IMG/VR virus record: IMGVR_UViG_3300025128_000049
Span: 1 to 55,853 of that record
DNA from: a virus
Length of the DNA stretch: 55,853 bases
Reading direction: 5' to 3' (one strand)
Shown in pieces: positions 1 through 6,771 of the stretch. A program made the translations under genes and the position numbers. Each line of letters starts with the position of its first letter. Within the stretch, counting starts at the first letter, position 1. Under the pieces are notes generated by a model, which was given only the letters and a program-made list of their open reading frames with translations, did not search any database and was not told the origin of the DNA.

Positions 1-51
1 GATTTACTTACTCTTGCGTGCGACGTAAGGCATGATACGAGAGGATTCGGA

Positions 52-452
52 GCATACCGCAACAGCATACCGCAAAAGCAAACCGCGTAGGGGAGAGGTG
101 TATTTGATACGACCAACCACATGGGTGGGGAATCCAAAGCGGTGCAAGGGCTGGCGTTGATGTTAAGGCGTAGCCGCGCAGTATAGCGGTTTTGTTGTAG
201 CCTTGACCCTTAGCAAACGAGCGTATATGGGTGCATAGTGCGAGCGTAGTGCCGTCTTGCGGCACACGCGAGAGGCACACCGCTTGCGGGTGTGCCGGTC
301 ATATGAGCGCACGAAAGCAGTAGCATACCGCAAGCATACCGCAGGGCATACCGCAAGATGGTGTGGAAACTGCACCGCCGCAGTGGGGCATACCGCAGGG
401 CATACCGCAGCCTTAGCCGGAGCAATAGGGCATACCGCAATAGCATACCGCT
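52..452. repeat. Iteron-like direct repeats, GCATACCGCA
   Basis: The 10-base unit GCATACCGCA starts at 52, 65, 323, 334, 346, 388, 400 and 430, with a ninth copy matching 9 of 10 bases at 443 and a degenerate copy near 78. Within clusters the copies are spaced 11 to 13 bases, close to one helical turn, and several are preceded by GG. All are in the same orientation. Such an array could bind a protein cooperatively along one DNA face, as iterons or packaging sites do. The role is inference. Confidence 0.85.
274..296. repeat. Inverted repeat (8-bp stem hairpin)
   Basis: GGCACACC at 274-281 is the exact reverse complement of GGTGTGCC at 289-296, with a 7-base loop between. It lies between the two clusters of GCATACCGCA repeats. 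No T-run follows it, so a simple intrinsic terminator is not supported; it may be a structural element or protein site in the putative origin/control region. Confidence 0.6.
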
Positions 453-524
453 CTATAGTCACACACAGCGCTGGAGAAAATTTTCACAAAAACAGATAAT
501 CCACGCGCAAGCGACTTTGTTTCA

Positions 525-546
525 TTTATCAATCGTTTATCCATCG
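525..546 (+). promoter_or_regulatory. 11-bp tandem repeat upstream of first late gene
   Basis: TTTATCAATCG (525-535) is followed directly by TTTATCCATCG (536-546), identical at 10 of 11 positions, in an AT-rich stretch 35-56 bases before the GTG at 581. TTTAT-type tracts resemble archaeal TATA elements, and a tandem pair could be an operator. Promoter function is inferred only from position and composition. Confidence 0.35.
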
Positions 547-580
547 AAACGTCAAAGAGGTTGACCGCTTTCCGTCATTC

Positions 581-2113
581 GTGAGTGCAGTGGAGCCTAT
601 CGACAGTGCATTCGATATTCTGAAGGCTCAGACTACGTTAGACCAATGGGGAATGAAGCCAAAACCAGTGCCGAGAAGGGACAATAAAATTTTTGAAAAA
701 TTAGAGAGGTTTCGTCGCTACGATGAGGTTCCTAACTCGGTAAAGATGCATTTGTTACCCAAAAATCACGACCATTACCCTCACGAGTTCGCAAATGAGA
801 TGGATGAACTAAAGACATTTGCGCCTTGGGGGTTCAATGAGCAAGGGAGGCCAGCAGAATCTCCCGCTCTCAATCTCTTTGATGATGAGGCTCACCCTAT
901 CACATCGCAAGGTGACGGTTTGTCGTTCTCAGTGACTCAGGACCATATTGACGCACAAAGCAATGAAAAAGCAAAGGAATGGGCAGAAAGGCTACACAGG
1001 CTTAGAGGGAATGAAGAGCGGATTTCGTATCGCTCACCGACATCTAAACAACGGAAGGAATGGTTTGGTGAAGATGGCTTACTTCTTACACCTCAAGAAA
1101 AATGGTATCTAAGAGACCAACCAGTATCGAGAACTCTTCCTGAACAAGATGCTCATCTGGAAGATTTGGCTAACAGAAGAGAGCAGTCTCTCCGTGCTTA
1201 TAATGCGGGGCAGATAACGCATGATGAGATGGTTAGTAACAGTTGGAAGTTCAATCCCGATAACAATTGGAACAAGTTAGAAAACTTAGGATTTAGCGAA
1301 AATAGGAAACTACCGACGCATTATGCTATGCCTTTTAGTCCCATTCTCAATCCAGAGACTTCTCGTGATACCATTTTACCTGAGCATGATTGGAGTCTCG
1401 ATAGGACTACTGGTTGGGAGGGCGTGGAACCAGTTAGCGCTTTACGATATATGAGGCCCGAACATGCGACGGATGCGCAAAAACGGGGAATTAAAGGGCG
1501 CGAAATGCATGAAGATGCTCAGATGTGGGAGCACGAGCATGACCCTCGCAGAGGAGATTATGGCAAGAGGATGCCTTTTGATGTGGGACCGCAGGTCCAG
1601 ATAGGTGATTCGACTTATCATGACGAAGAAAATCCTTATCTTGGTAATTTTATGGCCCCTGCACCACTAATTGATGATGGAGGACTCCGTGACTCATCGA
1701 AGGAAAAAACAGACCGTGTAAAGCCAGTGGGCTTTGGAGGAAGCGGGAGTGAGGACAGTCAATGGGTAGGAGTAAGAGGAGACCCGTCTAAAATGACGGG
1801 GCAATTTGCTAACACTGGGCATTCTGCAGAAGGAGCAGAGGCCTATATTGAGGGGGATTTTCCACCAGAGCAACTTGTTACTGGGGGTGTGCCGAGAAAC
1901 TGGATACCGGGTTTTTATGGAAACAAACGAGAGTGGGGGCATTTACCAAATGCATTTATTCAAGGATTGATGCCTGATGGTGCAGCAGACAACATAATGG
2001 GATGGGAACAGAGAGATGGGATGTATACCTTCTATGATAAGAATCGCAACCACGTGCTGGGACCGATTTCCAGAGATGATATGGCTGAGAGATTACCCGG
2101 AGGCTTCCAATGA
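581..2113 (+). CDS. Tagged putative virion-internal protein, 510 aa
   Basis: I do not recognise the main body of this protein. It starts at a GTG and its residues 5-15 read E-P-I-D-S-A-F-D-I-L-K, a version of the tag found at the start of many proteins here, followed by A-Q-T-T. The rest is soluble, charged and rich in aromatic and proline residues, with no membrane segment. The C-terminal half has glycine/aspartate-rich stretches and ends overlapping the next gene (stop and start share ATGA at 2110-2113). The tag suggests it is a head-packaged cargo protein cleaved after Lys15; that is inference. No good Shine-Dalgarno lies at normal distance before the GTG, so the gene may be read from a leaderless or distant promoter. 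Confidence 0.8.
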   Translation: MSAVEPIDSAFDILKAQTTLDQWGMKPKPVPRRDNKIFEKLERFRRYDEVPNSVKMHLLPKNHDHYPHEFANEMDELKTFAPWGFNEQGRPAESPALNLFDDEAHPITSQGDGLSFSVTQDHIDAQSNEKAKEWAERLHRLRGNEERISYRSPTSKQRKEWFGEDGLLLTPQEKWYLRDQPVSRTLPEQDAHLEDLANRREQSLRAYNAGQITHDEMVSNSWKFNPDNNWNKLENLGFSENRKLPTHYAMPFSPILNPETSRDTILPEHDWSLDRTTGWEGVEPVSALRYMRPEHATDAQKRGIKGREMHEDAQMWEHEHDPRRGDYGKRMPFDVGPQVQIGDSTYHDEENPYLGNFMAPAPLIDDGGLRDSSKEKTDRVKPVGFGGSGSEDSQWVGVRGDPSKMTGQFANTGHSAEGAEAYIEGDFPPEQLVTGGVPRNWIPGFYGNKREWGHLPNAFIQGLMPDGAADNIMGWEQRDGMYTFYDKNRNHVLGPISRDDMAERLPGGFQ

Positions 2114-2625
2114 TTCCTTTCGACCAAGCGTGGGCCTTGCTGAAGGAGAGCGGTCCTCAACTCAATGACTTTGAGATGAAACCACCTGAGGGTTATCAGG
2201 ACTTTAGGGTAGCCTACGATAATACGAAGTCTGGTAATTTCCCAGCAGTCAGATATGGGAATATGGAATACCCCACAGGCTCTAACATCAACCTGAGTTC
2301 TATGGCCACTTTGGGTCACTCGAAAGACGAGGAGGGGAACTTGACTCCGCAAGGTGAGATTGACTTGGGTTCTAACTTGGGTAGAGTCGGTAGGCACGAA
2401 GCAGTTCATCAAGCGGTTCACCCTATGCTTGAGTCTCTTGGCTTCAAACGTGGGCGATTAGCGACACCTGAGCAAAGAGAGGCGTATAGCAGGGCAACAG
2501 AGTATGCTGCTAATCTTTTGATGCATAATGATAAGGATAGAGCCTATGAGGAATTGAGAAGCCATCCTGTGTTTGAAGATGATGAGGATATAGCGAGAAT
2601 CGCAGATAGGGTGGCGATTCAATGA
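2110..2625 (+). CDS. Tagged putative zinc metallopeptidase (HExxH)
   Basis: The 171-residue product begins M-I-P-F-D-Q-A-W-A-L-L-K, the clearest form of the shared N-terminal tag (cleavage predicted after Lys12). Downstream, residues 96-100 are H-E-A-V-H, a zincin signature HExxH, inside a helix-like stretch containing a further histidine at 104. This is the minimal motif of many small metallopeptidases and peptidase-like toxins; a third metal ligand cannot be assigned with confidence. It overlaps both neighbours by four bases (ATGA), so it is translationally coupled in a run of five tagged genes. I infer a cargo enzyme that is packaged and possibly injected. It could instead be a structural protein with a chance HExxH. 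Confidence 0.7.
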   Translation: MIPFDQAWALLKESGPQLNDFEMKPPEGYQDFRVAYDNTKSGNFPAVRYGNMEYPTGSNINLSSMATLGHSKDEEGNLTPQGEIDLGSNLGRVGRHEAVHQAVHPMLESLGFKRGRLATPEQREAYSRATEYAANLLMHNDKDRAYEELRSHPVFEDDEDIARIADRVAIQ

Positions 2626-3107
2626 AACCCTTCGACCGAGCATGGACTTTGCTAAAGGCACCTGTTGTAGACACTCCGCTTGATAACTTACAGATGGTCT
2701 ATAACGAAAATCCCAATGATTTTCCGAATAAAATTGGTAGTGGTAGAAATCATGTTATGCATAGACCTTGGGGTGGGTTTCAAGCAAAGATTGAGCATAT
2801 GACGCCAAATGAGTATTTCGATGCTATGAAAAATACTCCCGAAGGCTATCGATACTCTGAACCTCTCAACCATGATTGGAATGCTGAAAGAAGATGGGGA
2901 AAACACGAAGGAAGTGAAGACTACATCAATCAAGTGGCTGATAGATTGAGAAGTGGAGAAGAGCAACATATGGAGATACCTGAGTTAGAATACGGCGCAG
3001 AAGAAAAAATTTCCCATCAAGAGGGTGGGCATCGTATGGAAGCCCTACGTCAATTAGGTCACGGAAACCGACAATTCCCAGTAATGGTGAGGAGGATTCA
3101 ACAATGA
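2622..3107 (+). CDS. Tagged protein with ParB/Srx-like domain
   Basis: The 161-residue product begins M-K-P-F-D-R-A-W-T-L-L-K (tag, predicted cleavage after Lys12, next residue Ala). The C-terminal part (about residues 117-157) has the arrangement of a ParB/sulfiredoxin-type fold: a hydrophobic strand around I-P-E-L-E-Y, then E-G-G-H-R-M-E-A-L-R-Q-L-G (134-146) and a closing P-V-M-V strand. The G-H-R-x-E-A core corresponds to the nucleotide/phosphate-binding GxHR motif of that family. In phages this fold occurs in nucleases, kinases and partition proteins, so the exact activity is open. It overlaps both neighbours by four bases. Packaging in the virion is inferred from the tag. Confidence 0.7.
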   Translation: MKPFDRAWTLLKAPVVDTPLDNLQMVYNENPNDFPNKIGSGRNHVMHRPWGGFQAKIEHMTPNEYFDAMKNTPEGYRYSEPLNHDWNAERRWGKHEGSEDYINQVADRLRSGEEQHMEIPELEYGAEEKISHQEGGHRMEALRQLGHGNRQFPVMVRRIQQ

Positions 3108-3751
3108 AACCCTTCGACCAAGCGTGGCTTTTGCTGAAGTCCGAATTTCTCCTTGATTCGGAAGAGAGCCCGTTTAAGGATGAGATAGAACACTATCCGT
3201 TGCCTATCCGAGATTTTTCACCGGGCTTCTATAACGCCGATGTAACAGGTAATTCGGTAGGTAGAGTCAATTTAGCACATAGAGGTTGGCCCAATAAGGC
3301 GGGCGATTATGAGGGCGTAGATGGTCGTTTTGGGATAAACTATGACCCCAAGATTGATGATTTTAGAAATACCAGTTGGGATGCTTATGACAAGAAATAT
3401 GACCAACCTTTGATGGAGAATGTTATAGATGCATCCGCTCATGAAAGCACCCATGAGGCTATACAGAATACACCTGAGATGATTAGTGCTTTCAAAAACG
3501 CATACGCGAGTCTTAAACAAGGGGATGTTAAGCCTATGGTTCAATTACAGTTAGTCCATGAACTAATGGCTTCAAGGCATGACCCTGCCGAGGCTTTGAG
3601 GCATCCGTTGTCTACGGTGAGTCATTCTCATGAATGGGGGAAAGCGCGTGATGATGAAAGACTGAAAGTAAAGAATCCTGCCGCAGACTCATATCGTCAA
3701 TACCGGCGTGAGGAAGAGGAGCGGATTAAAAGAGGTGGTTTTAGATGGTGA
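3104..3751 (+). CDS. Tagged putative zinc metallopeptidase (HESTH)
   Basis: This 215-residue protein starts M-K-P-F-D-Q-A-W-L-L-L-K (tag; predicted cleavage after Lys12, then Ser). Residues 113-117 are H-E-S-T-H, an HExxH zinc site in a helix, and a later Q-L-V-H-E-L-M-A helix around residue 150 offers an acidic third ligand, as in gluzincin-like small peptidases. It has no close sequence likeness to the other HExxH protein two genes upstream outside the tag, so the two look like independent cargo enzymes rather than a tandem duplication. The C-terminus is rich in Arg/Glu. It overlaps the next gene by seven bases. Protease activity and virion location are inferred. Confidence 0.7.
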   Translation: MKPFDQAWLLLKSEFLLDSEESPFKDEIEHYPLPIRDFSPGFYNADVTGNSVGRVNLAHRGWPNKAGDYEGVDGRFGINYDPKIDDFRNTSWDAYDKKYDQPLMENVIDASAHESTHEAIQNTPEMISAFKNAYASLKQGDVKPMVQLQLVHELMASRHDPAEALRHPLSTVSHSHEWGKARDDERLKVKNPAADSYRQYRREEEERIKRGGFRW

Positions 3752-4182
3752 ACCCCTTTGACCAAGCATGGGCTGTGTTGAAGATGACTGTAGAAGAATC
3801 TCGACAAACTGAGTTAGGTGAATATCATCCTGATTTTCCAAGTTCTTATGGTCCTGTGAATTATTATCACGGCACAACTGTGGGACCAGCGTCGAGAATC
3901 AACTTTGAAGGGTTGAAACCAGCAGAGCCTTGGTATAACACTCAATTCGACAAACACCCCAAGGGGATTTATGGGACCGATGATTTAGAGGAGGCCGGTG
4001 ATTACGCAAGTATGAGAGGGCGAGACAGGAATCAGAGCGGGCGAGTATTCGGAATAAGAGGTGGTGCTCCTGAAATCCCAACTCCAAGTGAGACGATGGA
4101 GGGTAATGTTCGATTTAATGAGGAGATACCAAGGCAGTATATCACTCCGATGCCGATTCCTCTAAATCAAAAGACAGTCTAA
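3745..4182 (+). CDS. Tagged ADP-ribosyltransferase-like protein
   Basis: The 145-residue product begins M-V-N-P-F-D-Q-A-W-A-V-L-K (tag, Lys13). After a short linker it shows a compact ADP-ribosyltransferase-like pattern: Y-Y-H-G-T-T at 40-45 (the H-G-T of the NAD-binding strand in KptA/PARP-type folds), an E-G-L-K-P at 55-59, I-Y-G-T-D-D-x-x-x-A-x-x-Y-A at 75-88, and E-E-I-P-x-x-Y-I at 126-133, where this superfamily has its IPxx(Y)I strand. At about 105 residues it is a minimal domain. T4 Alt is a known precedent for an ADP-ribosyltransferase packed in a head and injected, which fits the tag. Catalytic activity is not shown; a tRNA-phosphotransferase-like role is an alternative. Confidence 0.72.
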   Translation: MVNPFDQAWAVLKMTVEESRQTELGEYHPDFPSSYGPVNYYHGTTVGPASRINFEGLKPAEPWYNTQFDKHPKGIYGTDDLEEAGDYASMRGRDRNQSGRVFGIRGGAPEIPTPSETMEGNVRFNEEIPRQYITPMPIPLNQKTV

Positions 4183-4191
4183 GTCCGTTTT

Positions 4192-5034
4192 ATGGACTTC
4201 AGCATTTACGAAGTGGGACCGAGAGACGGATTACAAAGTAGCGATACTATTACATCTACTCATAAGAAAGTAGAACTCATCAAAAAGATAGCACAAGCGG
4301 GTATAGACAAGATTGAAGTCGGCGCTATGGTGAATCCTGATAAGGTTCCAAATATGGCTGATAGCGAACTGGTTTTCAGTAGAGTGGCTTGGCTGCAGTC
4401 TCAATGCGAATTAGGAATGCTCGTTCCAAATAGAAAGGGTGTAGAAAGAGCAATGAATGTGGGCGTCACTCAATACAATGTCTTCTTTTCACCGTCTGAT
4501 TACTTCAATACGAGAAATCACGGAAGAACCATGTCTCATATCTTCACGTCTTATTGCCATGCTCTTGCTGATGTTCCGAAGGACAACATCAGAGTATATC
4601 TCTCCACTTCTTTTGGTTGTCCTATTGCAGGCGAGATTCCAAGAAACTTAATGGAGAAGGCGCTCGATTGGGCAGATACATTAGGCTCTACAATTGTTCT
4701 ATGTGATACGGTCGGCAAGGCTAATCCTCCTCTTATCACCAAAACGATGGCTTGGACAGAAGAGTTAGACGCTAAGATTGCCCTTCATCTCCATCATGGT
4801 AAGAGAAGAGGCAGAATGAAGGATAATCTGAGTGCTGCTTTCGATTGTGGCGTGGAACAATTTGATTCTTCGATTGGAGGAATGGGTGGTTGCCCATTCA
4901 TACCGGGGAGCGGTGGAAATCTCGCTACTGAAGAATTAGTGATGTGGGGAGAGAAGGAGAATCTGGATTGTGGCGTCTCTCTAAGTGACATGAAGCCGCT
5001 CATCAACTACGTAGATAAGGCCATTAAGGTCTAA
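4192..5034 (+). CDS. HMG-CoA lyase family protein (viral AMG)
   Basis: The 280-residue product matches the 3-hydroxy-3-methylglutaryl-CoA lyase branch of the HMGL/DRE-TIM aldolase family over its full length. Visible hallmarks are V-G-P-R-D-G-L-Q at 8-15 (catalytic Arg11 and metal ligand Asp12), V-P-N-M-A-D at 52-57, L-V-P-N near 77, F-G-C-P at 141-144, H-x-H at 199/201 (metal ligands), G-G-C-P at 232-235 (the catalytic cysteine loop) and N243/E247 in G-N-L-A-T-E-E. The family splits HMG-CoA into acetoacetate and acetyl-CoA. One oddity is that the usual H-D-T-Y-G after the HxH is replaced by H-H-G-K-R-R, so substrate or activity may differ. It has no tag, no clear Shine-Dalgarno, and ends overlapping the convergent minus-strand gene by four bases. 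It looks like an auxiliary metabolic gene taken from a host. Confidence 0.85.
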   Translation: MDFSIYEVGPRDGLQSSDTITSTHKKVELIKKIAQAGIDKIEVGAMVNPDKVPNMADSELVFSRVAWLQSQCELGMLVPNRKGVERAMNVGVTQYNVFFSPSDYFNTRNHGRTMSHIFTSYCHALADVPKDNIRVYLSTSFGCPIAGEIPRNLMEKALDWADTLGSTIVLCDTVGKANPPLITKTMAWTEELDAKIALHLHHGKRRGRMKDNLSAAFDCGVEQFDSSIGGMGGCPFIPGSGGNLATEELVMWGEKENLDCGVSLSDMKPLINYVDKAIKV

Positions 5035-5663
5035 GCGCTTACTCCAATTTGTCCAGTAGTCGTGCCGGCTTTGGAACGTGCTTGTTGGGATACTTGCTGG
5101 ATTCTGTCTTGCTCTGCTGCCAATTCTTGTTCTTTTCGTGCTTTTCGATTATTCAAAGCCGATAAGCCAGTATATCCTACGCCTATTGCAGTTGCGGGTT
5201 TTATTACTTGCATTGTGGCTTCTTTGGCTGCTTCTCTTGCTACTTCGCCTCTATCTGCAGCACCAGCGCGGTCTACAATGGTGGAAGTTTGTGAGCCTCT
5301 TGCTTCCTCAAATCCAGCACCGCCTCTCATCCAAGGTGCAGCGCCTTCTCCACCAGCGTCTCCTACGGGGTCTCTGTAATTCTCAGGCAGATTGAAATGT
5401 TGTCTTGGTGTTGGTGTTGGTGTTGGTGTTGGTGTTCCTGCTGAAGATGCAGTTGCAGACGATGCTCCTGTTGTCGCTCCTGTTGTCGCTCCTGCTGTCC
5501 CTGCCCGCCCGGCATTGAATGCTGACATAGCATCGTCGGCAAACTTAGATGCGCCTTGGGCGACTTTACTTTGTCCGATTTTAGACGTAAGGCCACCTAA
5601 ACCCCCCATTAGCCGCGTAACCAATGGAACCGCTGCTGGACCTGCCTTACGTATTACATCCAT
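5031..5663 (-). CDS. Minus-strand tagged Ala/Gly-rich protein
   Basis: This is the only gene I support on the minus strand. I place the start at 5663 because the product then opens M-D-V-I-R-K-A-G, the I-R-K-A form of the tag also seen at 13878 and 18139; the frame stays open to 5771. The roughly 210-residue product is Ala/Gly/Thr-rich, with a Thr-Pro run encoded by a six-base repeat near 5404-5438, an amphipathic region, a short hydrophobic segment near V-I-K-P-A-T-A-I-G-V-G-Y and a charged, coiled-coil-like C-terminus. In composition it resembles the 18139-18744 protein. It converges with the HMG-CoA lyase gene (stops overlap). Plus-strand frames across it read as low-complexity. Inversion of a tagged structural gene is likely. 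Function unknown. Confidence 0.65.
   Translation of the reverse strand: MDVIRKAGPAAVPLVTRLMGGLGGLTSKIGQSKVAQGASKFADDAMSAFNAGRAGTAGATTGATTGASSATASSAGTPTPTPTPTPRQHFNLPENYRDPVGDAGGEGAAPWMRGGAGFEEARGSQTSTIVDRAGAADRGEVAREAAKEATMQVIKPATAIGVGYTGLSALNNRKARKEQELAAEQDRIQQVSQQARSKAGTTTGQIGVSA
5404..5438. repeat. Hexanucleotide repeat encoding Thr-Pro run
   Basis: GGTGTT (plus-strand reading) is repeated about five times in tandem here. On the minus strand it encodes the Thr-Pro run in the middle of the Ala/Gly-rich protein. Such a tract is prone to slippage and probably forms a flexible linker. Confidence 0.7.
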
Positions 5664-5839
5664 TTTTAGAACGAGGATTAGAGGTGTGGCAGCCGGGAGC
5701 CCACCATCAGTCACAAAGGAAGAAGGGGGAGAAGAGACTGCGACCATACCCTGCGAACCTCTCGACGCCACGAATAGGTGATGAAGCGCAATGTATTAGA
5801 CATATCGCAGTTGTCGCGTAGGCATAGGCGGCCGTATCT
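5664..5839. other. Divergent intergenic region
   Basis: This stretch of about 175 bases separates the minus-strand gene from the next plus-strand gene, so promoters for both may lie here. I see no strong TATA-like element or hairpin. The minus-strand frame remains open up to 5771, so a longer N-terminus for that gene is possible, but it would bury the tag. A short plus-strand frame from 5781 is not supported by composition. Confidence 0.4.
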
Positions 5840-6112
5840 ATGTCGGAAAACATACCCATCAATTGCGCCATGTCTCTTTTGAAAATGGGCAACTCCGCCA
5901 ATGCTGCGATGATGCACGACCTTCCTTCATACATGGAAGAGGCTCTCAATCAGAAGAAAAAAACGCGTAACGATGCTCGAAAGAAGAAAGACAAGGCCGC
6001 GAAACTTCGTCAAGCAGTAGACGACCATGAGGAAGACGCCAGCGTAATTGACTATTATCGGCAAAATCATCCTGAGTGGTTTGGTGCATTTAGAGGCGGT
6101 GGCGGCGAATGA
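5840..6112 (+). CDS. Small tagged Lys-rich protein, 90 aa
   Basis: The N-terminus reads M-S-E-N-I-P-I-N-C-A-M-S-L-L-K-M, a diverged copy of the shared tag (x-I-x-x-A-x-x-L-L-K) with predicted cleavage after Lys15. A strongly basic helical stretch follows (about 35-55, rich in Lys/Arg), then an acidic helix and a glycine-rich end. I do not recognise a domain. The basic helix would suit DNA or capsid-interior binding. It overlaps the next gene by four bases (ATGA at 6109). Confidence 0.7.
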   Translation: MSENIPINCAMSLLKMGNSANAAMMHDLPSYMEEALNQKKKTRNDARKKKDKAAKLRQAVDDHEEDASVIDYYRQNHPEWFGAFRGGGGE

Positions 6113-6765
6113 AGTTCGACCCGCGTTCAAAGAGTGGAAAACCCAGCATCGCTATCATGATTGGCGTCAAGCCTTCAAAGAAGGATGACAAGAAGAAGTA
6201 TGGCGGTGGGCCGGATATGAAAAAGGGTTGGGAGAACATTAACCATCGAACTATTCCTTTTTCATTCGATAATCGCTCACAGAGAGATACAGTCAAACCA
6301 ATCGACATGAGTGAACATATACAAGGCGACCCAACAAGGCCATTCGGTCGCTCTATGGAACCGGGCGAGCCTCTTATTGATACGAAAAGCGGAAAAAACG
6401 TAGATACCAATAATCCTCGAACCCTAATGCCCCGTCATCCAGCCCAATATAGCATAGAAGAGGGCAGACACTATGCTCAAGAAGGTGGAGAAGGAGAAGG
6501 AGAAGTAGACCCAGAGTCTCTACAAGAAAGCAATCCTGAACTATTCGAGATGGATGACCCACGATGGAAAGACAGAGAACCTGCACCAAAGGGTTACGAA
6601 CGTGGTAGAGATGGAAGACTTCGGAGAGTTTCCTCAGATGAGGGTAGAAGGCCATGGTCGGCAGATGACGTTTCTAACCTCTTAGCACGAGCCAAAGGTA
6701 ATGATTCCATAGCCATGAGCATGGATAACCCGATGTCAGCAGCATGGGGTCTTCTAAGGGGATGA
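6109..6765 (+). CDS. Basic protein with tag-like motif at its C-terminus
   Basis: This 218-residue protein is of unknown function. The N-terminal third is basic (R-S-K-S-G-K-P near residue 6; K-P-S-K-K-D-D-K-K-K-Y around 22-32), the middle is Glu/Gly-rich. Its last residues are D-N-P-M-S-A-A-W-G-L-L-R-G, a close match to the internal tag N/E-P-M-D-I-A-F-Q-L-L-K-D, but ending in a TGA at 6763-6765. The next gene starts two codons later in the same reading frame, so the two ORFs look like one tagged polyprotein interrupted by a stop. Either a nonsense mutation split them or the C-terminal tag is itself functional. Confidence 0.7.
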   Translation: MKFDPRSKSGKPSIAIMIGVKPSKKDDKKKYGGGPDMKKGWENINHRTIPFSFDNRSQRDTVKPIDMSEHIQGDPTRPFGRSMEPGEPLIDTKSGKNVDTNNPRTLMPRHPAQYSIEEGRHYAQEGGEGEGEVDPESLQESNPELFEMDDPRWKDREPAPKGYERGRDGRLRRVSSDEGRRPWSADDVSNLLARAKGNDSIAMSMDNPMSAAWGLLRG

Positions 6766-6771
6766 CAAAGT

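Larger units (their letters stand above)
1..580. other. Non-coding, repeat-rich upstream region
   Basis: No convincing gene is seen in the first 580 bases. The short open frames here translate to low-complexity strings repeating the reading of the GCATACCGC repeat (for example RYA or AVCP runs), which is what a short direct repeat gives in several frames. The region holds the direct-repeat array, a hairpin and a tandem repeat listed separately. It precedes a long co-directional block of late genes, so it may contain a late promoter, a replication or packaging site, or a genome end. The sequence alone cannot choose between these. Confidence 0.6.

Noticed and set aside
52-452. CRISPR array
   Set aside because: The units are only 10 bases and are separated by 1-3 bases in clusters, with no spacer-sized unique segments and no cas genes.
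1-580. tRNA or other structured RNA gene
   Set aside because: I looked for a cloverleaf pattern and CCA-type end and saw none; only a simple hairpin is present.
5062-5395. Plus-strand genes opposite the minus-strand gene
   Set aside because: Their translations are Leu/Ser/Ala low-complexity mirrors of the Ala/Gly/Thr-rich minus-strand gene, and they lack ribosome sites.
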